From NCBI RefSeq assembly GCF_017104565.1, contig NZ_JAAGPD010000029.1, positions 62,001-126,000 on the forward strand: a DNA stretch of 64,000 bases. Reading direction: 5' to 3'. Shown here piece by piece: positions 46,923-57,053 of the stretch; positions within the stretch are counted from its first letter, which is position 1; each line of letters starts with the position of its first letter. Source of the DNA: Paraburkholderia sp. Tr-20389 (GTDB taxonomy: Bacteria; Pseudomonadota; Gammaproteobacteria; Burkholderiales; Burkholderiaceae). The notes under the pieces were generated by a model that was not told the DNA's origin, ran no database searches, and saw only the letters and a program-made list of their open reading frames with translations. Both the position numbers and the translations under genes were made by a program.

Positions 46923-47573
46923 ATGTACACTCCGATCGACTATCTCAACCCCGACCTTCCACGCGACCTCAAACGGGTGACCATGCCCGTCGTCGATGCA
47001 ACGCCGGCTTCGCTAGACGGCTATGGCAGGCTCGTCGCCGATCCGGACGAGTGCAAGGTCGAGATCGTCCAGTGGCCGGCACGGGGTACGCGGCCCATCG
47101 ATCCCGGTACGGGCGATGAGGCGGGCACGACGGAAGGCGTGTTCGTGAGCGAATGGCGCGGCGACATTCTCTACGGCCGCAACGAGGCTGTCGGCGGCCA
47201 CTATGTCCTTGCGTATGCGACGGAGCCGGACGAAGCGCGCGAACATCACGCCATGCCGCCGGAGCGCATGCTGCTGTGGCACGCGAACTACCATCCCGAC
47301 GGCGGACAACTGTTCTTCCCGCTCGACGGACGTCCGTTCTACGTGCCGTTGGCGCTGCCCGGCGACGACATCACGCCGGAGAAGTTCGTGTGCTTCCGCT
47401 TCGATGGACAGCACGGTCTCTACATCCATCCGAACATCTGGCACGAAGGCGTGTTCACGCTCGAAGGAACCCAGCGTTTCTTCGACAAGCAGGGCGCCGT
47501 TCATGCGCGCGTGTCCGTCGAGTTCGCGAATGAATTCGGCTGCCTGCTCGAAGCGCCCATCGTGCATCGCTGA
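46923..47573 (+). CDS. Ureidoglycolate-lyase (AllA)-like protein
   Basis: 216 residues, longer than typical AllA (about 165). The C-terminal half has the cupin-like AllA pattern (YIHPNIWHEGVFTL...RVSVEFANEFGCLLE). The first ~70 residues are an extra segment. AllA releases urea from ureidoglycolate in allantoin degradation, but no other allantoin genes are near, so the reaction is uncertain. It is monocistronic, closed by a hairpin that begins at its stop codon. Confidence 0.6.
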   Translation: MYTPIDYLNPDLPRDLKRVTMPVVDATPASLDGYGRLVADPDECKVEIVQWPARGTRPIDPGTGDEAGTTEGVFVSEWRGDILYGRNEAVGGHYVLAYATEPDEAREHHAMPPERMLLWHANYHPDGGQLFFPLDGRPFYVPLALPGDDITPEKFVCFRFDGQHGLYIHPNIWHEGVFTLEGTQRFFDKQGAVHARVSVEFANEFGCLLEAPIVHR

Positions 47574-47600
47574 TGCCTGGCCGTTCAAGACCAGGCATCA
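47571..47600. terminator. Bidirectional hairpin between convergent genes
   Basis: TGATGCCTGG and CCAGGCATCA form a perfect 10-bp stem with a 10-base loop. The first arm begins with the TGA stop of the AllA-like gene, and the GFA gene ends 7 bases beyond. It probably serves both transcripts. Confidence 0.65.
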
Positions 47601-47606
47601 ACGCGG

Positions 47607-48014
47607 TCAAGGGCTCCGCGTAAAACGCGTCGCACCTGCGAAGGGCTCTAGCCATTGTGCTGCGCCGTCGGTGTAAATCTCCGTTTGAGGCGGCTGCAGT
47701 CCTTCCAGACTATCGAGCGTGCCCGCCTTGACGATCACCTGACCGGGCATCATCGCGACCTTCGTGATGACCGGCGACCCGCAATTTCCGCAGAAATGGC
47801 GATACGACGGATGACCGCTATCGCCTCTGGTTTCGTAGACGAGCGTCTTGCCTTGCTGCTCATAGTCGGCTTCGCTGACGAACAGATTGAACGAAAACAG
47901 ACTGCCGCTTTGCTTCTGACAATGCGTGCAATGACAAACCGCGGCCGCTTGCGGTTCGCTTTTCAACACATAGCGCACGGCCCCGCACAGACAGCCGCCC
48001 TTTCTGTACTGCAT
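47607..48014 (-). CDS. GFA-family (glutathione-dependent formaldehyde-activating-like) zinc protein
   Basis: 135 residues with the full Cys set of the GFA/CENP-V fold: GGCLCGAVRY, CHCTHCQKQSGS and FCGNCGSP. These bind two zinc ions. The founding member binds glutathione, but most family members have no proven reaction. The start has GGGAG eight bases upstream; the much longer in-frame ORF reads antisense-like through the next gene and is not real. It follows the semialdehyde dehydrogenase gene by 29 bases, probably in one operon. Confidence 0.88.
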   Translation of the reverse strand: MQYRKGGCLCGAVRYVLKSEPQAAAVCHCTHCQKQSGSLFSFNLFVSEADYEQQGKTLVYETRGDSGHPSYRHFCGNCGSPVITKVAMMPGQVIVKAGTLDSLEGLQPPQTEIYTDGAAQWLEPFAGATRFTRSP

Positions 48015-48043
48015 GATCGATTCTCCCGTGAGACGCGTAGCGA

Positions 48044-49414
48044 TTACTGCGCGACACGCACCAGCTTGCGATTGAGAAACTCGCCGATACCGAGTTCCGA
48101 CAGTTCGCGTCCAAAGCCCGAATTCTTGATACCGCCAAACGGCAATCCCGGCGAGTCCGCAAAGCACGAGTTGATGTACACCATGCCCGCTTCGATACGC
48201 GACGCCACCTGCTTCGCATGCTCGACATCCGTGTCGAAGACGAAGGCGCCGAGGCCATACTTCGTTGCGTTGGCGAGCCTGATCGCTTCTTCCTCGCTGT
48301 TCACGACATAGAACGACAGCACGGGTCCGAATGCTTCCTGCTGATAGAGCGGATTGTCTTCGGCGATATCGGTGATGATGGTCGGTTCCAGATAGAAACC
48401 CGGGCGGTCGACACGCTTGCCGCCGAAGACGATGCGCGCGCCCGCCGCCTTCGCTTCGTCGATCTGCCTGAGCAAACCTTCCAGCGCACGTTCGCTGACG
48501 AGCGGGCCGAGCGTGGTCGCTTCGTCGGTCGGATCGCCGACCTTGATCGCCGCAAACTGCTCTCTCAGCGCGGCGAGCATCTTCTCGCCGCGCTCCTTGC
48601 CGACCACGATCACGCGCTTGATGTTCACGCAGCCCTGTCCCGAGTTGAAGGTGCGGCCCATCACGCACTGCTCGACGGCCAGATCGAGCGATGCACCTTC
48701 AAGGATGAGCGCAGGATCGCTGCCGCCCAGTTCCAGAATGGCCTTCTTCAAGTTGCGTCCCGCGCGTTCGCCGACGGACGCCCCTGCACGCTCGCTGCCC
48801 GTCAACGCGACGCCGCGCACGCGGAAGTCGTCGACGAGTCGGGCGATCTGTTCGATGCTGCAAAAGAGATTCGTATACACGCCTTCCGGCGCGCCGGCTT
48901 CCTCGAAGAGTCGCGCGAAAGCGAGCGCGCATTGCGGGACGTTTTCAGCGTGCTTCATCAGCACCACGTTCCCCGCGACGAGTTGCGGTGCGGCGACGCG
49001 GACCAGTTGATAGAACGGGAAATTCCACGGCTCGATGGCGAGAATGACGCCGATTGGCTCCGCGACCAGCGTCGCGCCCGGTTCACCCGGCACTTGTTGC
49101 GGCGCGAGAAACTTCTCTCCGTGCTCTGCGTAGTAATCGAGAATATCGGCGACCAGATCGATTTCCATGTAGCTGAAGCGGACGATCTTGCCCATTTCCA
49201 GCGTCGGATACGTCGCGTACTCATCGCGCTTCTCGCGCAGGATCCGCGCGGCGCGACGCACGATGGCGGCGCGTTCGGCGACCGGCCGGAATTTCCAGTC
49301 TTCGTGATAACGCTTGTCGGCCGCGCTCAGTGCGGCGAACACCTGTTCATCCGATTGCAGCGGAAATTCCTTGACTACTTTTCCCGTCGCGGGATTGACA
49401 GTAACGAAGCTCAT
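48044..49414 (-). CDS. NAD(P)-dependent succinate-semialdehyde dehydrogenase-like aldehyde dehydrogenase
   Basis: 456 residues, complete ALDH fold. Visible motifs are the EPWNFPFYQ cofactor region, ELGGSDP (general-base Glu), FNSGQGCVNIKR (catalytic Cys) and GIKNSGFGRELS at the C-terminus. It resembles the short GabD/Sad type, which oxidises succinate semialdehyde to succinate. AAGGAG is nine bases before the ATG. The upstream 93-residue ORF overlaps the start by four bases. The true substrate is not certain. Confidence 0.88.
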   Translation of the reverse strand: MSFVTVNPATGKVVKEFPLQSDEQVFAALSAADKRYHEDWKFRPVAERAAIVRRAARILREKRDEYATYPTLEMGKIVRFSYMEIDLVADILDYYAEHGEKFLAPQQVPGEPGATLVAEPIGVILAIEPWNFPFYQLVRVAAPQLVAGNVVLMKHAENVPQCALAFARLFEEAGAPEGVYTNLFCSIEQIARLVDDFRVRGVALTGSERAGASVGERAGRNLKKAILELGGSDPALILEGASLDLAVEQCVMGRTFNSGQGCVNIKRVIVVGKERGEKMLAALREQFAAIKVGDPTDEATTLGPLVSERALEGLLRQIDEAKAAGARIVFGGKRVDRPGFYLEPTIITDIAEDNPLYQQEAFGPVLSFYVVNSEEEAIRLANATKYGLGAFVFDTDVEHAKQVASRIEAGMVYINSCFADSPGLPFGGIKNSGFGRELSELGIGEFLNRKLVRVAQ

Positions 49415-49692
49415 CGTTTTCTACTCCTTTCTGACGTGCGAGTGGTAATGGCTGCATTGAGCCGGGATTTGTGTGGACTATCGAATCGGGCCTTGGCAGC
49501 GCGCATTGCTTCGTCGAAGCTCGGTTCTGTGGCCATGTGCCGGTGATCGATCGACACGAGCCAGTTGCCGTGCGCAAGACACCATCTGATGCGCGAGTCT
49601 TGCAGCAGCAGCGAGAACCATCGCCACAAGGACGCGTCCTCGGTGTTGGCAACGGCAAGTCCCTGCAAACGGACGATGTCGATCGGATTCAA
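49411..49692 (-). CDS. Small hypothetical protein coupled to the semialdehyde dehydrogenase
   Basis: 93 residues (MNPIDIVRLQGLAVAN..., Trp-rich middle SLWRWFSLLLQDSRIRWCLAHGNWLVSIDHRH). The stop overlaps the dehydrogenase start as ATGA, as expected for coupled genes, and the ORF fills the gap after etfA. No known domain. It is likely real, but it could be a chance frame. Confidence 0.5.
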   Translation of the reverse strand: MNPIDIVRLQGLAVANTEDASLWRWFSLLLQDSRIRWCLAHGNWLVSIDHRHMATEPSFDEAMRAAKARFDSPHKSRLNAAITTRTSERSRKR

Positions 49693-49722
49693 AGGCTGTA
49701 CCCGTTGTACAGAGCGATGCGT

Positions 49723-50667
49723 TCATCGATGCACGTTCAGTTCGTGCACGAGTGAGGGAACGCAGTCGAACAGATCGCCGACCACGCCGTAGTCTGCGAC
49801 GCTAAAGATCGGCGCTTCTTCGTCCTTGTTGATCGCGACGATCACCTTCGAGTCCTTCATGCCAGCCAAGTGCTGAATTGCGCCCGAGATGCCGACCGCG
49901 ATGTACAGTTGCGGCGCGACGATCTTGCCCGTTTGACCGACCTGATAATCGTTCGGCACGTAGCCCGCGTCGACAGCCGCGCGTGATGCGCCCATTGCCG
50001 CGCCGAGTTTGTCGGCCAAAGGCTCCAGTACCTTTGTGTAGTTCTCGCCGCTGCCCAGACCTCGACCGCCCGAGACGATGATGTTCGCGCCAGTCAGTTC
50101 CGGACGGTCGAGCTTCGTCACTTCACGGCTCACGAACTGCGAAACGCCTGCATCGGCTGCGGCTTCGATCTTCTCGAGCGACGCCCTGCCACCTTCGGCT
50201 GCAACCGGATCGAAGCCCGTCGCGCGAACCGTGATGACCTTGATGGCATCTTGAGATTGAACCGTAGCGATTGCATTGCCCGCGTAAATCGGGCGTTCGA
50301 AAGTATCGGCGCCGACTACCGCAGTGATCTCGCTGATCTGTGCAACGTCGAGCTTCGCGGCAATACGCGGCGCGATGTTCTTGCCGTATGCCGTAGCGGG
50401 TGCGAGGATGTGCGAGTAGTCCTTCGCGATGTTCAGCACTGTCGCCTCGACATTCTCTGCAAGGCCTTCGGCCAGTTGCGGTGCGTCCGCAAGCAACACC
50501 TTCGCAACGCCAGTCACCTTCGCAGCTGCATCAGCCGCGCCTTGCGCGTGGTGGCCCGCGATCAGCACATGCACGTCACCACCAATCTTTTGCGCAGCGG
50601 CAACCGTGTTCAGCATCGCTGCTTTCAGCGCCGCGTTGTCGTGCTCAGCAATTACCAGAATCGTCAT
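49723..50667 (-). CDS. etfA: Electron-transfer flavoprotein alpha subunit
   Basis: 314 residues. The C-terminal FAD domain is clear (SGGRGLGSGENYTKVLEPLA, GQTGKIVAPQLYIAVGISGAIQHLAG, NKDEEAPIF). With EtfB it takes electrons from the acyl-CoA dehydrogenase of the same cluster and passes them to ETF:quinone oxidoreductase. It follows etfB by 13 bases. This is likely a dedicated copy, since it lies at the end of a catabolic operon. Confidence 0.95.
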   Translation of the reverse strand: MTILVIAEHDNAALKAAMLNTVAAAQKIGGDVHVLIAGHHAQGAADAAAKVTGVAKVLLADAPQLAEGLAENVEATVLNIAKDYSHILAPATAYGKNIAPRIAAKLDVAQISEITAVVGADTFERPIYAGNAIATVQSQDAIKVITVRATGFDPVAAEGGRASLEKIEAAADAGVSQFVSREVTKLDRPELTGANIIVSGGRGLGSGENYTKVLEPLADKLGAAMGASRAAVDAGYVPNDYQVGQTGKIVAPQLYIAVGISGAIQHLAGMKDSKVIVAINKDEEAPIFSVADYGVVGDLFDCVPSLVHELNVHR

Positions 50668-50680
50668 TTCGTCCCTCGCT

Positions 50681-51430
50681 TCACAAGACTTTGGCTTCTG
50701 TCTTGAGCTTCTCGACCAGCGTCTTCACGTCGGGAAGCTTCACGCCAGCGTTACGTTTAAGCGGCTCGCTGACCTTCAGCGTCTTCAGACGCGGCGTGAC
50801 ATCGACGCCCAGGTCTTCCGGCTTCACGGTTTCCAGCGGTCTCTTCTTCGCCTTCATGATGTTGGGCAGCGTCACGTAGCGCGGCTCGTTCAGACGCAGA
50901 TCGGTCGTCACGACTGCGGGCAACTTGAGCGACAGCGTTTCGGCGCCGCCATCCACTTCGCGCGACACCGTCGCTTTGCCGTCTGCAACGACAACCTTCG
51001 ATGCGAAACTCGCCTGCGGCAGGCCAGCCAAAGCAGCGAGCATCTGACCGGTCTGATTCGAATCGTCGTCGATCGCCTGCTTGCCGAGAATCACGAGCGA
51101 AGGCTGCTCCTTATCCACCAGCGCCTTCAGCAACTTCGCAACAGCGAGCGGCTGCAACTCGTCATTCGATTCGACAAGAACTGCGCGGTCCGCGCCGATC
51201 GCCAGCGCCGTACGCAGCGTTTCCTGACATTGCGCGACGCCGCAAGACACGGCGATCACTTCACTGACAATGCCCGCTTCCTTCAACCGCACCGCTTCTT
51301 CCACGGCGATTTCGTCGAACGGATTCATGGACATCTTCACGTTGGCGATGTCGACACCCGTGTGGTCCGACTTCACGCGAACCTTCACATTGGCGTCCAC
51401 CGATCGCTTCACTGCTACCAGTACTTTCAC
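50681..51430 (-). CDS. etfB: Electron-transfer flavoprotein beta subunit
   Basis: 249 residues starting at GTG ([22 protein letters not shown]), with AAGGAG six bases upstream; the longer ATG reading through the hydratase gene is not real. Family motifs [18 protein letters not shown] and [26 protein letters not shown] are intact. The start lies one base after the enoyl-CoA hydratase stop, so the genes are coupled. Confidence 0.95.
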   Translation of the reverse strand: MKVLVAVKRSVDANVKVRVKSDHTGVDIANVKMSMNPFDEIAVEEAVRLKEAGIVSEVIAVSCGVAQCQETLRTALAIGADRAVLVESNDELQPLAVAKLLKALVDKEQPSLVILGKQAIDDDSNQTGQMLAALAGLPQASFASKVVVADGKATVSREVDGGAETLSLKLPAVVTTDLRLNEPRYVTLPNIMKAKKRPLETVKPEDLGVDVTPRLKTLKVSEPLKRNAGVKLPDVKTLVEKLKTEAKVL

Positions 51431-51431
51431 G

Positions 51432-52247
51432 TCACTCTCCTTCGACACCCTGCAACGCAGGTGTATGCGCGCTGCCGTCGTCCTGCTCCCAAAAGCGGTC
51501 ATATTCCGGCGCTCTTTTCTGCGTGAAGGCATCGAGTCCTTCCAGCCACTCGTGCCTGGGGACGTCGAGCGGCGAGCGCAGCACGCGGCCCCAGTCGATC
51601 GCCGCATGCGCTTGCAGATTGAGCCTCGCCGCTTTCAGCGCGCCGGGCGGTACGGACTCCACGATCTGTCCAGCGAGCGACAGCGCGCCCTCCAGCAGTT
51701 CATTCGCACGCAACACGCGATTGACCAGACCGATGTTCAGCGACTCTTCCGACGACACACGCCGGCGCGTCAATACGATTTCGAAAGCCCTGCGCATGCC
51801 GACGACACGCGCGAGCAACGCAAGGCCCGTATTCGGAATTACGCCGTGTCCGAGTTCGGGCATCGCGAACCACGCCGGTCCGGCTGCCACGACGAGATCG
51901 CACGCGAGCGTGAGTTCCATTCCGCCGCCGACGGCAGCGCCCTGAACGGCCGCGATCACCGGCCGATCGAATTCGGCGATGCGCCTGAACATCACAGCGG
52001 GATCGTCGGCCGGATCCGGCGATTCCATCCAGCCGTTGCGAAGATCGTCGATATTGGCGCCCGCGCAAAATGCCGTGCCTGCCGCCGCGATCACGACTGC
52101 ACGCGCGCCATCGCGCAATGCCATCTCCAGCGCACTCGACACGCCACGCACGATGTCGCGCGACAGCGCGTTACGACGGTCAGGATCATTGAGCGTGACG
52201 AGCGCAATCGTTCCGCGCCGTTCGTAGAGAACCGTGTTGCCATTCAT
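51432..52247 (-). CDS. Enoyl-CoA hydratase/isomerase-family protein
   Basis: 271 residues of crotonase fold: oxyanion-hole segments [15 protein letters not shown] and [17 protein letters not shown], and a Glu in [11 protein letters not shown] at the catalytic position. It overlaps the thioesterase gene by four bases. It probably hydrates the enoyl-CoA made by the acyl-CoA dehydrogenase of the operon; crotonases also do other reactions, so the step is inferred. Confidence 0.9.
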   Translation of the reverse strand: MNGNTVLYERRGTIALVTLNDPDRRNALSRDIVRGVSSALEMALRDGARAVVIAAAGTAFCAGANIDDLRNGWMESPDPADDPAVMFRRIAEFDRPVIAAVQGAAVGGGMELTLACDLVVAAGPAWFAMPELGHGVIPNTGLALLARVVGMRRAFEIVLTRRRVSSEESLNIGLVNRVLRANELLEGALSLAGQIVESVPPGALKAARLNLQAHAAIDWGRVLRSPLDVPRHEWLEGLDAFTQKRAPEYDRFWEQDDGSAHTPALQGVEGE

Positions 52248-52726
52248 CTGGAAGCCTCCGTCGCGTCGTCGTGTTGCTCCAACAGGTACGCGCGCAATTC
52301 AGGCGCGACGGGATGAGGGCGGCCCGTTTCGCCATGTACGAGCACGCACACAGCTTCCGCTGCTGCGCAACTGCTGCCATCGGCACCGCGAAACAGGCCT
52401 TGCCTGACCCTGAACGATGTACGTCCCACGTCGACAACCCGGCTTCCCACGCTCACATATCCGGGGAAGCGCAATTCCGCACCGAACTCGATCAGCAACC
52501 TGACGACCGCCAGATTCGCCCCGTCCATCCACTTGCGAACGGCGGGTGGCGCAACGATCTCCATGCGCGCCGCTTCAAGGAAGGTCGCGATTGCCGCGTT
52601 GTTGACGTGCCTGAACTGATCCGTATCGGCATTGCGCAACTTCTCTTCCGTCCAGAAACGAAAGTCTTCGCGCCGCGCGCTCATGCGTCGTGCCGACGAC
52701 ATCCCGTTCGATTCGAGCGTAGTCAT
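52244..52726 (-). CDS. Hot-dog acyl-CoA thioesterase (4HBT type)
   Basis: 160 residues. The 4HBT pattern is visible: the catalytic-Asp region RNADTDQFRHVNNAAIATFLEAARMEI, then ELRFPGYVSVGSRVVDVGRTSF. The start overlaps the stop of the citrate-synthase-like gene (ATGA). It would hydrolyse a CoA ester of the pathway or relieve CoA trapping. Confidence 0.85.
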   Translation of the reverse strand: MTTLESNGMSSARRMSARREDFRFWTEEKLRNADTDQFRHVNNAAIATFLEAARMEIVAPPAVRKWMDGANLAVVRLLIEFGAELRFPGYVSVGSRVVDVGRTSFRVRQGLFRGADGSSCAAAEAVCVLVHGETGRPHPVAPELRAYLLEQHDDATEASR

Positions 52727-53517
52727 GCTTCTTCCCGATGCTCGTGTGGGATCAGATGCGCGGTGGCCTCGTGTTCGGTGCGCAGATACAGCGTGTTCGC
52801 GATGGGCTGGCGCATTTCTTCGAGGATGTGTCCCACCAGTCCCACCGATCGCGCGGCAACCGCCAGGCCACGGCAGATCTGCCATGGGATCCCCATTTCA
52901 GATGCGACGGCCGCCATCGCGCCCGTCACGTTCACGGGCAACGCGCGCTTGAGTTTTTCTTCAGCGGCTTTGCCGATTGCCGTCATCAGTCGAATGTAGG
53001 GTCCGTCGTACCCCGTCTCCTGCGCGACCTTGAACAACGCAGGCGCACGCGGATCGATCGGCTTGTGAAACGGATGCCCGATGCCCGGCACGATCTCCTT
53101 GCGCGCGCGGTAGTCGTCGACGATGCTGTTCGCGAGTGCGTCGATATCCGGCACATCGTGCGGATCGGGCAGCGACGCCTGCAAGAGCCGCGCCGCGTTG
53201 TCGAGCGATCCGACGAACACCGAACCCAGACCCAGCAAACCCGCAGCGACAGCCGCCTGCACTGCTTCGGGTGCGCCGGCATACGTCATGCGCGTCGCCA
53301 GCGATGACGGCGTGACGCCATGTTCGACCAGGATGACCATCATTGCGTTGAACATGCGCAATTCGCGCTCGTCGGGCAGACGGGCGAACAATTGCAAAAA
53401 CGTCATCTGTCCAAAGTCGATCTTGCCGACGATCTCCTCACACAGATCGAGCCCATGAACGACGACTTTCTTCGGCGTGGCCCACGCGATGTCCGAGCGA
53501 ATTTCAGCTTGTTTCAT
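52723..53517 (-). CDS. Citrate-synthase-superfamily protein (citryl-CoA lyase-like)
   Basis: 264 residues, much shorter than true citrate synthase (about 430) and like the citryl-CoA lyase/CcsA-CcsB large-domain group. Recognisable parts are LVEHGVTPSSLATRMTYAGAPEAVQAAVAAGL, VPGIGHPFHK (the His of the GxGH motif) and SEMGIPWQICRGLAVAARSVGLVGHILEE. It may cleave or form a C-C bond in a branched acyl-CoA of the pathway. Its presence beside acyl-CoA dehydrogenase and ligase is unusual. Confidence 0.82.
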   Translation of the reverse strand: MKQAEIRSDIAWATPKKVVVHGLDLCEEIVGKIDFGQMTFLQLFARLPDERELRMFNAMMVILVEHGVTPSSLATRMTYAGAPEAVQAAVAAGLLGLGSVFVGSLDNAARLLQASLPDPHDVPDIDALANSIVDDYRARKEIVPGIGHPFHKPIDPRAPALFKVAQETGYDGPYIRLMTAIGKAAEEKLKRALPVNVTGAMAAVASEMGIPWQICRGLAVAARSVGLVGHILEEMRQPIANTLYLRTEHEATAHLIPHEHREEA

Positions 53518-53532
53518 GTGCGATTTCCCGTG

Positions 53533-55054
53533 TTAAAGCGATGGGGTGTGAGCAAGCCCGAGACATTGCGAGGCCATATCCCGCAACACGTTCTTCAGGA
53601 TCTTCACGCCGTTGGGACCGTCCCGCTGCGGAAACGCATCGACGGCGACGATGCGGCGCGGAACCTTGAAGCCGGCGATGCCCTGCTTGCAATACGCAAG
53701 CAATTCGTCTTCGCTTGCAGGAGTCGTCGAACGGAGAACGAACGCGACGGCCACGTCGCCTTCACCTTCGACGTGCACGCCGACCACCTGCGCCGCGAGC
53801 ACGGCCGGATGCTCTGCGAGAAACACCTCGACTTCACCGGGGTCGACCAGGTAGCCTCGCAAACGGAGACTGTCGCGGATGCGGCCTACGTAGAAGAACG
53901 CGTGGCCGTCTGCATAGGCTAGATCGCCCGTCCTGAACCATCCGTCCGGCGTGAAGGCCGCCGTCGTCGCGACCGGGTTGTTCAGATAGCCGGCCATCAC
54001 GTTATAGCCGCGCAACTGCAGTTCGCCCTGTTGCCTGTCGGGCAACTGCTCGCCGCTTGCAGGATCGACGATCCGGAAGACGATGTCGGTCGAAACGGGG
54101 ATACCGCCCGGCATGCCTCGTTGTTCGGCATCGCCTTCGGCGTCGCGCATCGCCGTCATCGCGAAGCATTCCGACATGCCGTATAAGGCTCTCAAGCGTA
54201 CGCCCCAAGCCGTCCACGCTTTGGCGATGACGCTTTTGCCAAGGCCAGCATACTCAGGGAAGGCACCGCATCGCCAGCTAGCGAGCGAGTAGTTGCCGGC
54301 GTTGAGCACCATGTCGAACATGGCATCCGAACCGAAGAAGTGCGTGACGCGCCGGCGCTCGATCGCCGCGGCAGCTGCTTCAGCCTTGAACACGGGCAAG
54401 AGCACACACGCCGCCCCCGAAGCGAGCGCCGCGATGGCCTGCACGAATCCCAGCACGCCGTACAGCGGCAATGCACACAGCACCACATCGCCCGCGCGCA
54501 TATCGTTGATGTGCGCGATGTTGCGCGCATGCCGCGCAATCCCGCCGGCTGTATGCGCGGCGAGCTTCGGCTGGCCCGTCGTTCCCGAGGTCATGAACGT
54601 GCAAAGCAGATCGGTGTCACGGCCGTCCCACTCCGGATACGGTTCGCACGTACTCCATTCGGGAAGATCGAACTGCGCCACTTCAACGACGTGCTGCAAC
54701 AGATCGCAAGACGCCTTGATTTCATTCGCGGCGCCGACGTAGTCGAAATCCAGGAAGTTCTGCGGCACCACGAGCACGCGCGCCTTCGAGGTCTTCACGA
54801 CGTGCAGCGCCTCTTGCAGCCTGAAGCGCGTGCTGACGGGGATCATCAACACGCCGAGTTGCGCGGCCGCGAAGAACAGTTGCATCCACACGGCCCCATC
54901 AGGCAGCCACACTGCGACCGAATCGCCGCGCTTCACATCGAGGTCATGCAGGAACGTCGCGGCACGTTGCGCTGCGATTGCGAGTTCGCCGCGCGTCAAC
55001 GTTCGTTCGCCGTGATGCAATGCGACGAGATCGGCGTCGCCGGATTCGAGCAGA

Positions 55055-55065
<11 letters not shown>
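53533..55065 (-). CDS. AMP-dependent acyl/aryl-CoA synthetase
   Basis: 510 residues of the ANL family: P-loop MTSGTTGQPKLAAHT, A5-like YGMSECFAMTAM, A7 WFRTGDLAYADGH, A8 hinge RIRDSLRLRGYLVDPGEVE, and A10 lysine region DGPNGVKILKNVLR. It would activate the imported carboxylic acid to its CoA ester. The start with GGGAGG five bases upstream overlaps the acyl-CoA dehydrogenase stop by 11 bases. Confidence 0.92.
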
Positions 55066-56218
<1,153 letters not shown>

Positions 56219-56230
56219 GGTGCTCTCACT

Positions 56231-56248
56231 TTTCGAAAACGATTTCGA
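56231..56248. promoter_or_regulatory. LacI-type operator O1 before the acyl-CoA dehydrogenase operon
   Basis: TTTCGAAAACGATTTCGA, an imperfect palindrome centred on CG, as LacI/GalR proteins bind. The identical 18-mer occurs at 58883 in the RidA/LacI intergenic region. Confidence 0.7.
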
Positions 56249-56303
56249 TGAACAATGCTTTCACCTTTGTCGGATCAAGTCAAGTTTACGAAGGGAAATT
56301 ATC

Positions 56304-56317
56304 TAAATCGTTTTCGA
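56304..56317. promoter_or_regulatory. LacI-type operator O2 before the acyl-CoA dehydrogenase operon
   Basis: TAAATCGTTTTCGA, the reverse orientation of the same motif (GAAAACGATTT), about 70 bases from O1. Two sites at this distance would allow looping. Confidence 0.6.
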
Positions 56318-56360
56318 CAACATTGGGGCGAACTCGCATTAACGCGCTGACGCGCGGCAG

Positions 56361-57011
56361 CTAGATCGTGGGACGGAACATCTGGAACATCTCGCCGATC
56401 TGCGCGTAATCGCCGAGATAGCCGGCGCGCATGATGGGTTGCGCGGCACGCGTATCGAACAGGCCGCCTTTCAGATACGCCTTCTGGATATGCACGCCGA
56501 CAACCTGCCCAAGCACGAGCCAGTTGTCGGTTGGTTTGTTGCGCAGATCGTGCAGACGCATGACTTGCAACAGCTTGCATTCGAGCGCCGCGGGCGATTC
56601 ACCGACACGCGGTGCCGACACATTGCGCCCCGCAACGGGCGTCAGATCAGCTAACCGAAACTCGTCGACGTCGGGCGCAACGGGAGCCGACGTGCGGTTC
56701 ATCTGCTCCGCCAGCGGTCGCGTCGCAAGACTCCAGACGAACTCGCCCGTCTCCTCGATATTGCGAAGACTGTCTTTACGGCCCTCGCTGCAAAAGCCGA
56801 TGATGGGCGGAACACTCGCAAATGCACCAAAGAAGCTATATGGCGCGAGATTCGACTGACCACTCGCCGATCGGCTCGATATCCAGCCGATCAGGCGCGG
56901 CGCGACGATCGCCTTGAACGGATCGTGCGGCAAACCGTGTCCTTCGGCGGGATCGTAAAACGCGACATCCGACTCGGAGTCCAATGTCTCGACTCCCAAT
57001 TCGCTACTCAT
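56361..57011 (-). CDS. Flavin reductase-like (FMN-binding split-barrel) protein
   Basis: 216 residues. The N-terminal part PRLIGWISSRSASGQSNLAPYSFFGAFASVPPIIGF is the FMN-binding motif of the flavin-reductase-like family, and GEFVWSLATRPLAEQMNRTSAP follows. The ATG with GGAG upstream was chosen. Members reduce flavin for partner monooxygenases or act alone. It is last in the RidA-MFS-flavin reductase operon; no monooxygenase is nearby. Confidence 0.87.
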   Translation of the reverse strand: MSSELGVETLDSESDVAFYDPAEGHGLPHDPFKAIVAPRLIGWISSRSASGQSNLAPYSFFGAFASVPPIIGFCSEGRKDSLRNIEETGEFVWSLATRPLAEQMNRTSAPVAPDVDEFRLADLTPVAGRNVSAPRVGESPAALECKLLQVMRLHDLRNKPTDNWLVLGQVVGVHIQKAYLKGGLFDTRAAQPIMRAGYLGDYAQIGEMFQMFRPTI

Positions 57012-57053
57012 GCGTGTCTCCATTGAAGCGGCGTGTGCAAACGGGTTGAACGG

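Noticed and set aside
47607-48668. 353-codon reading of the GFA gene
   Set aside because: The first 218 codons run out of frame through the semialdehyde dehydrogenase gene; the real GFA start is at 48014.
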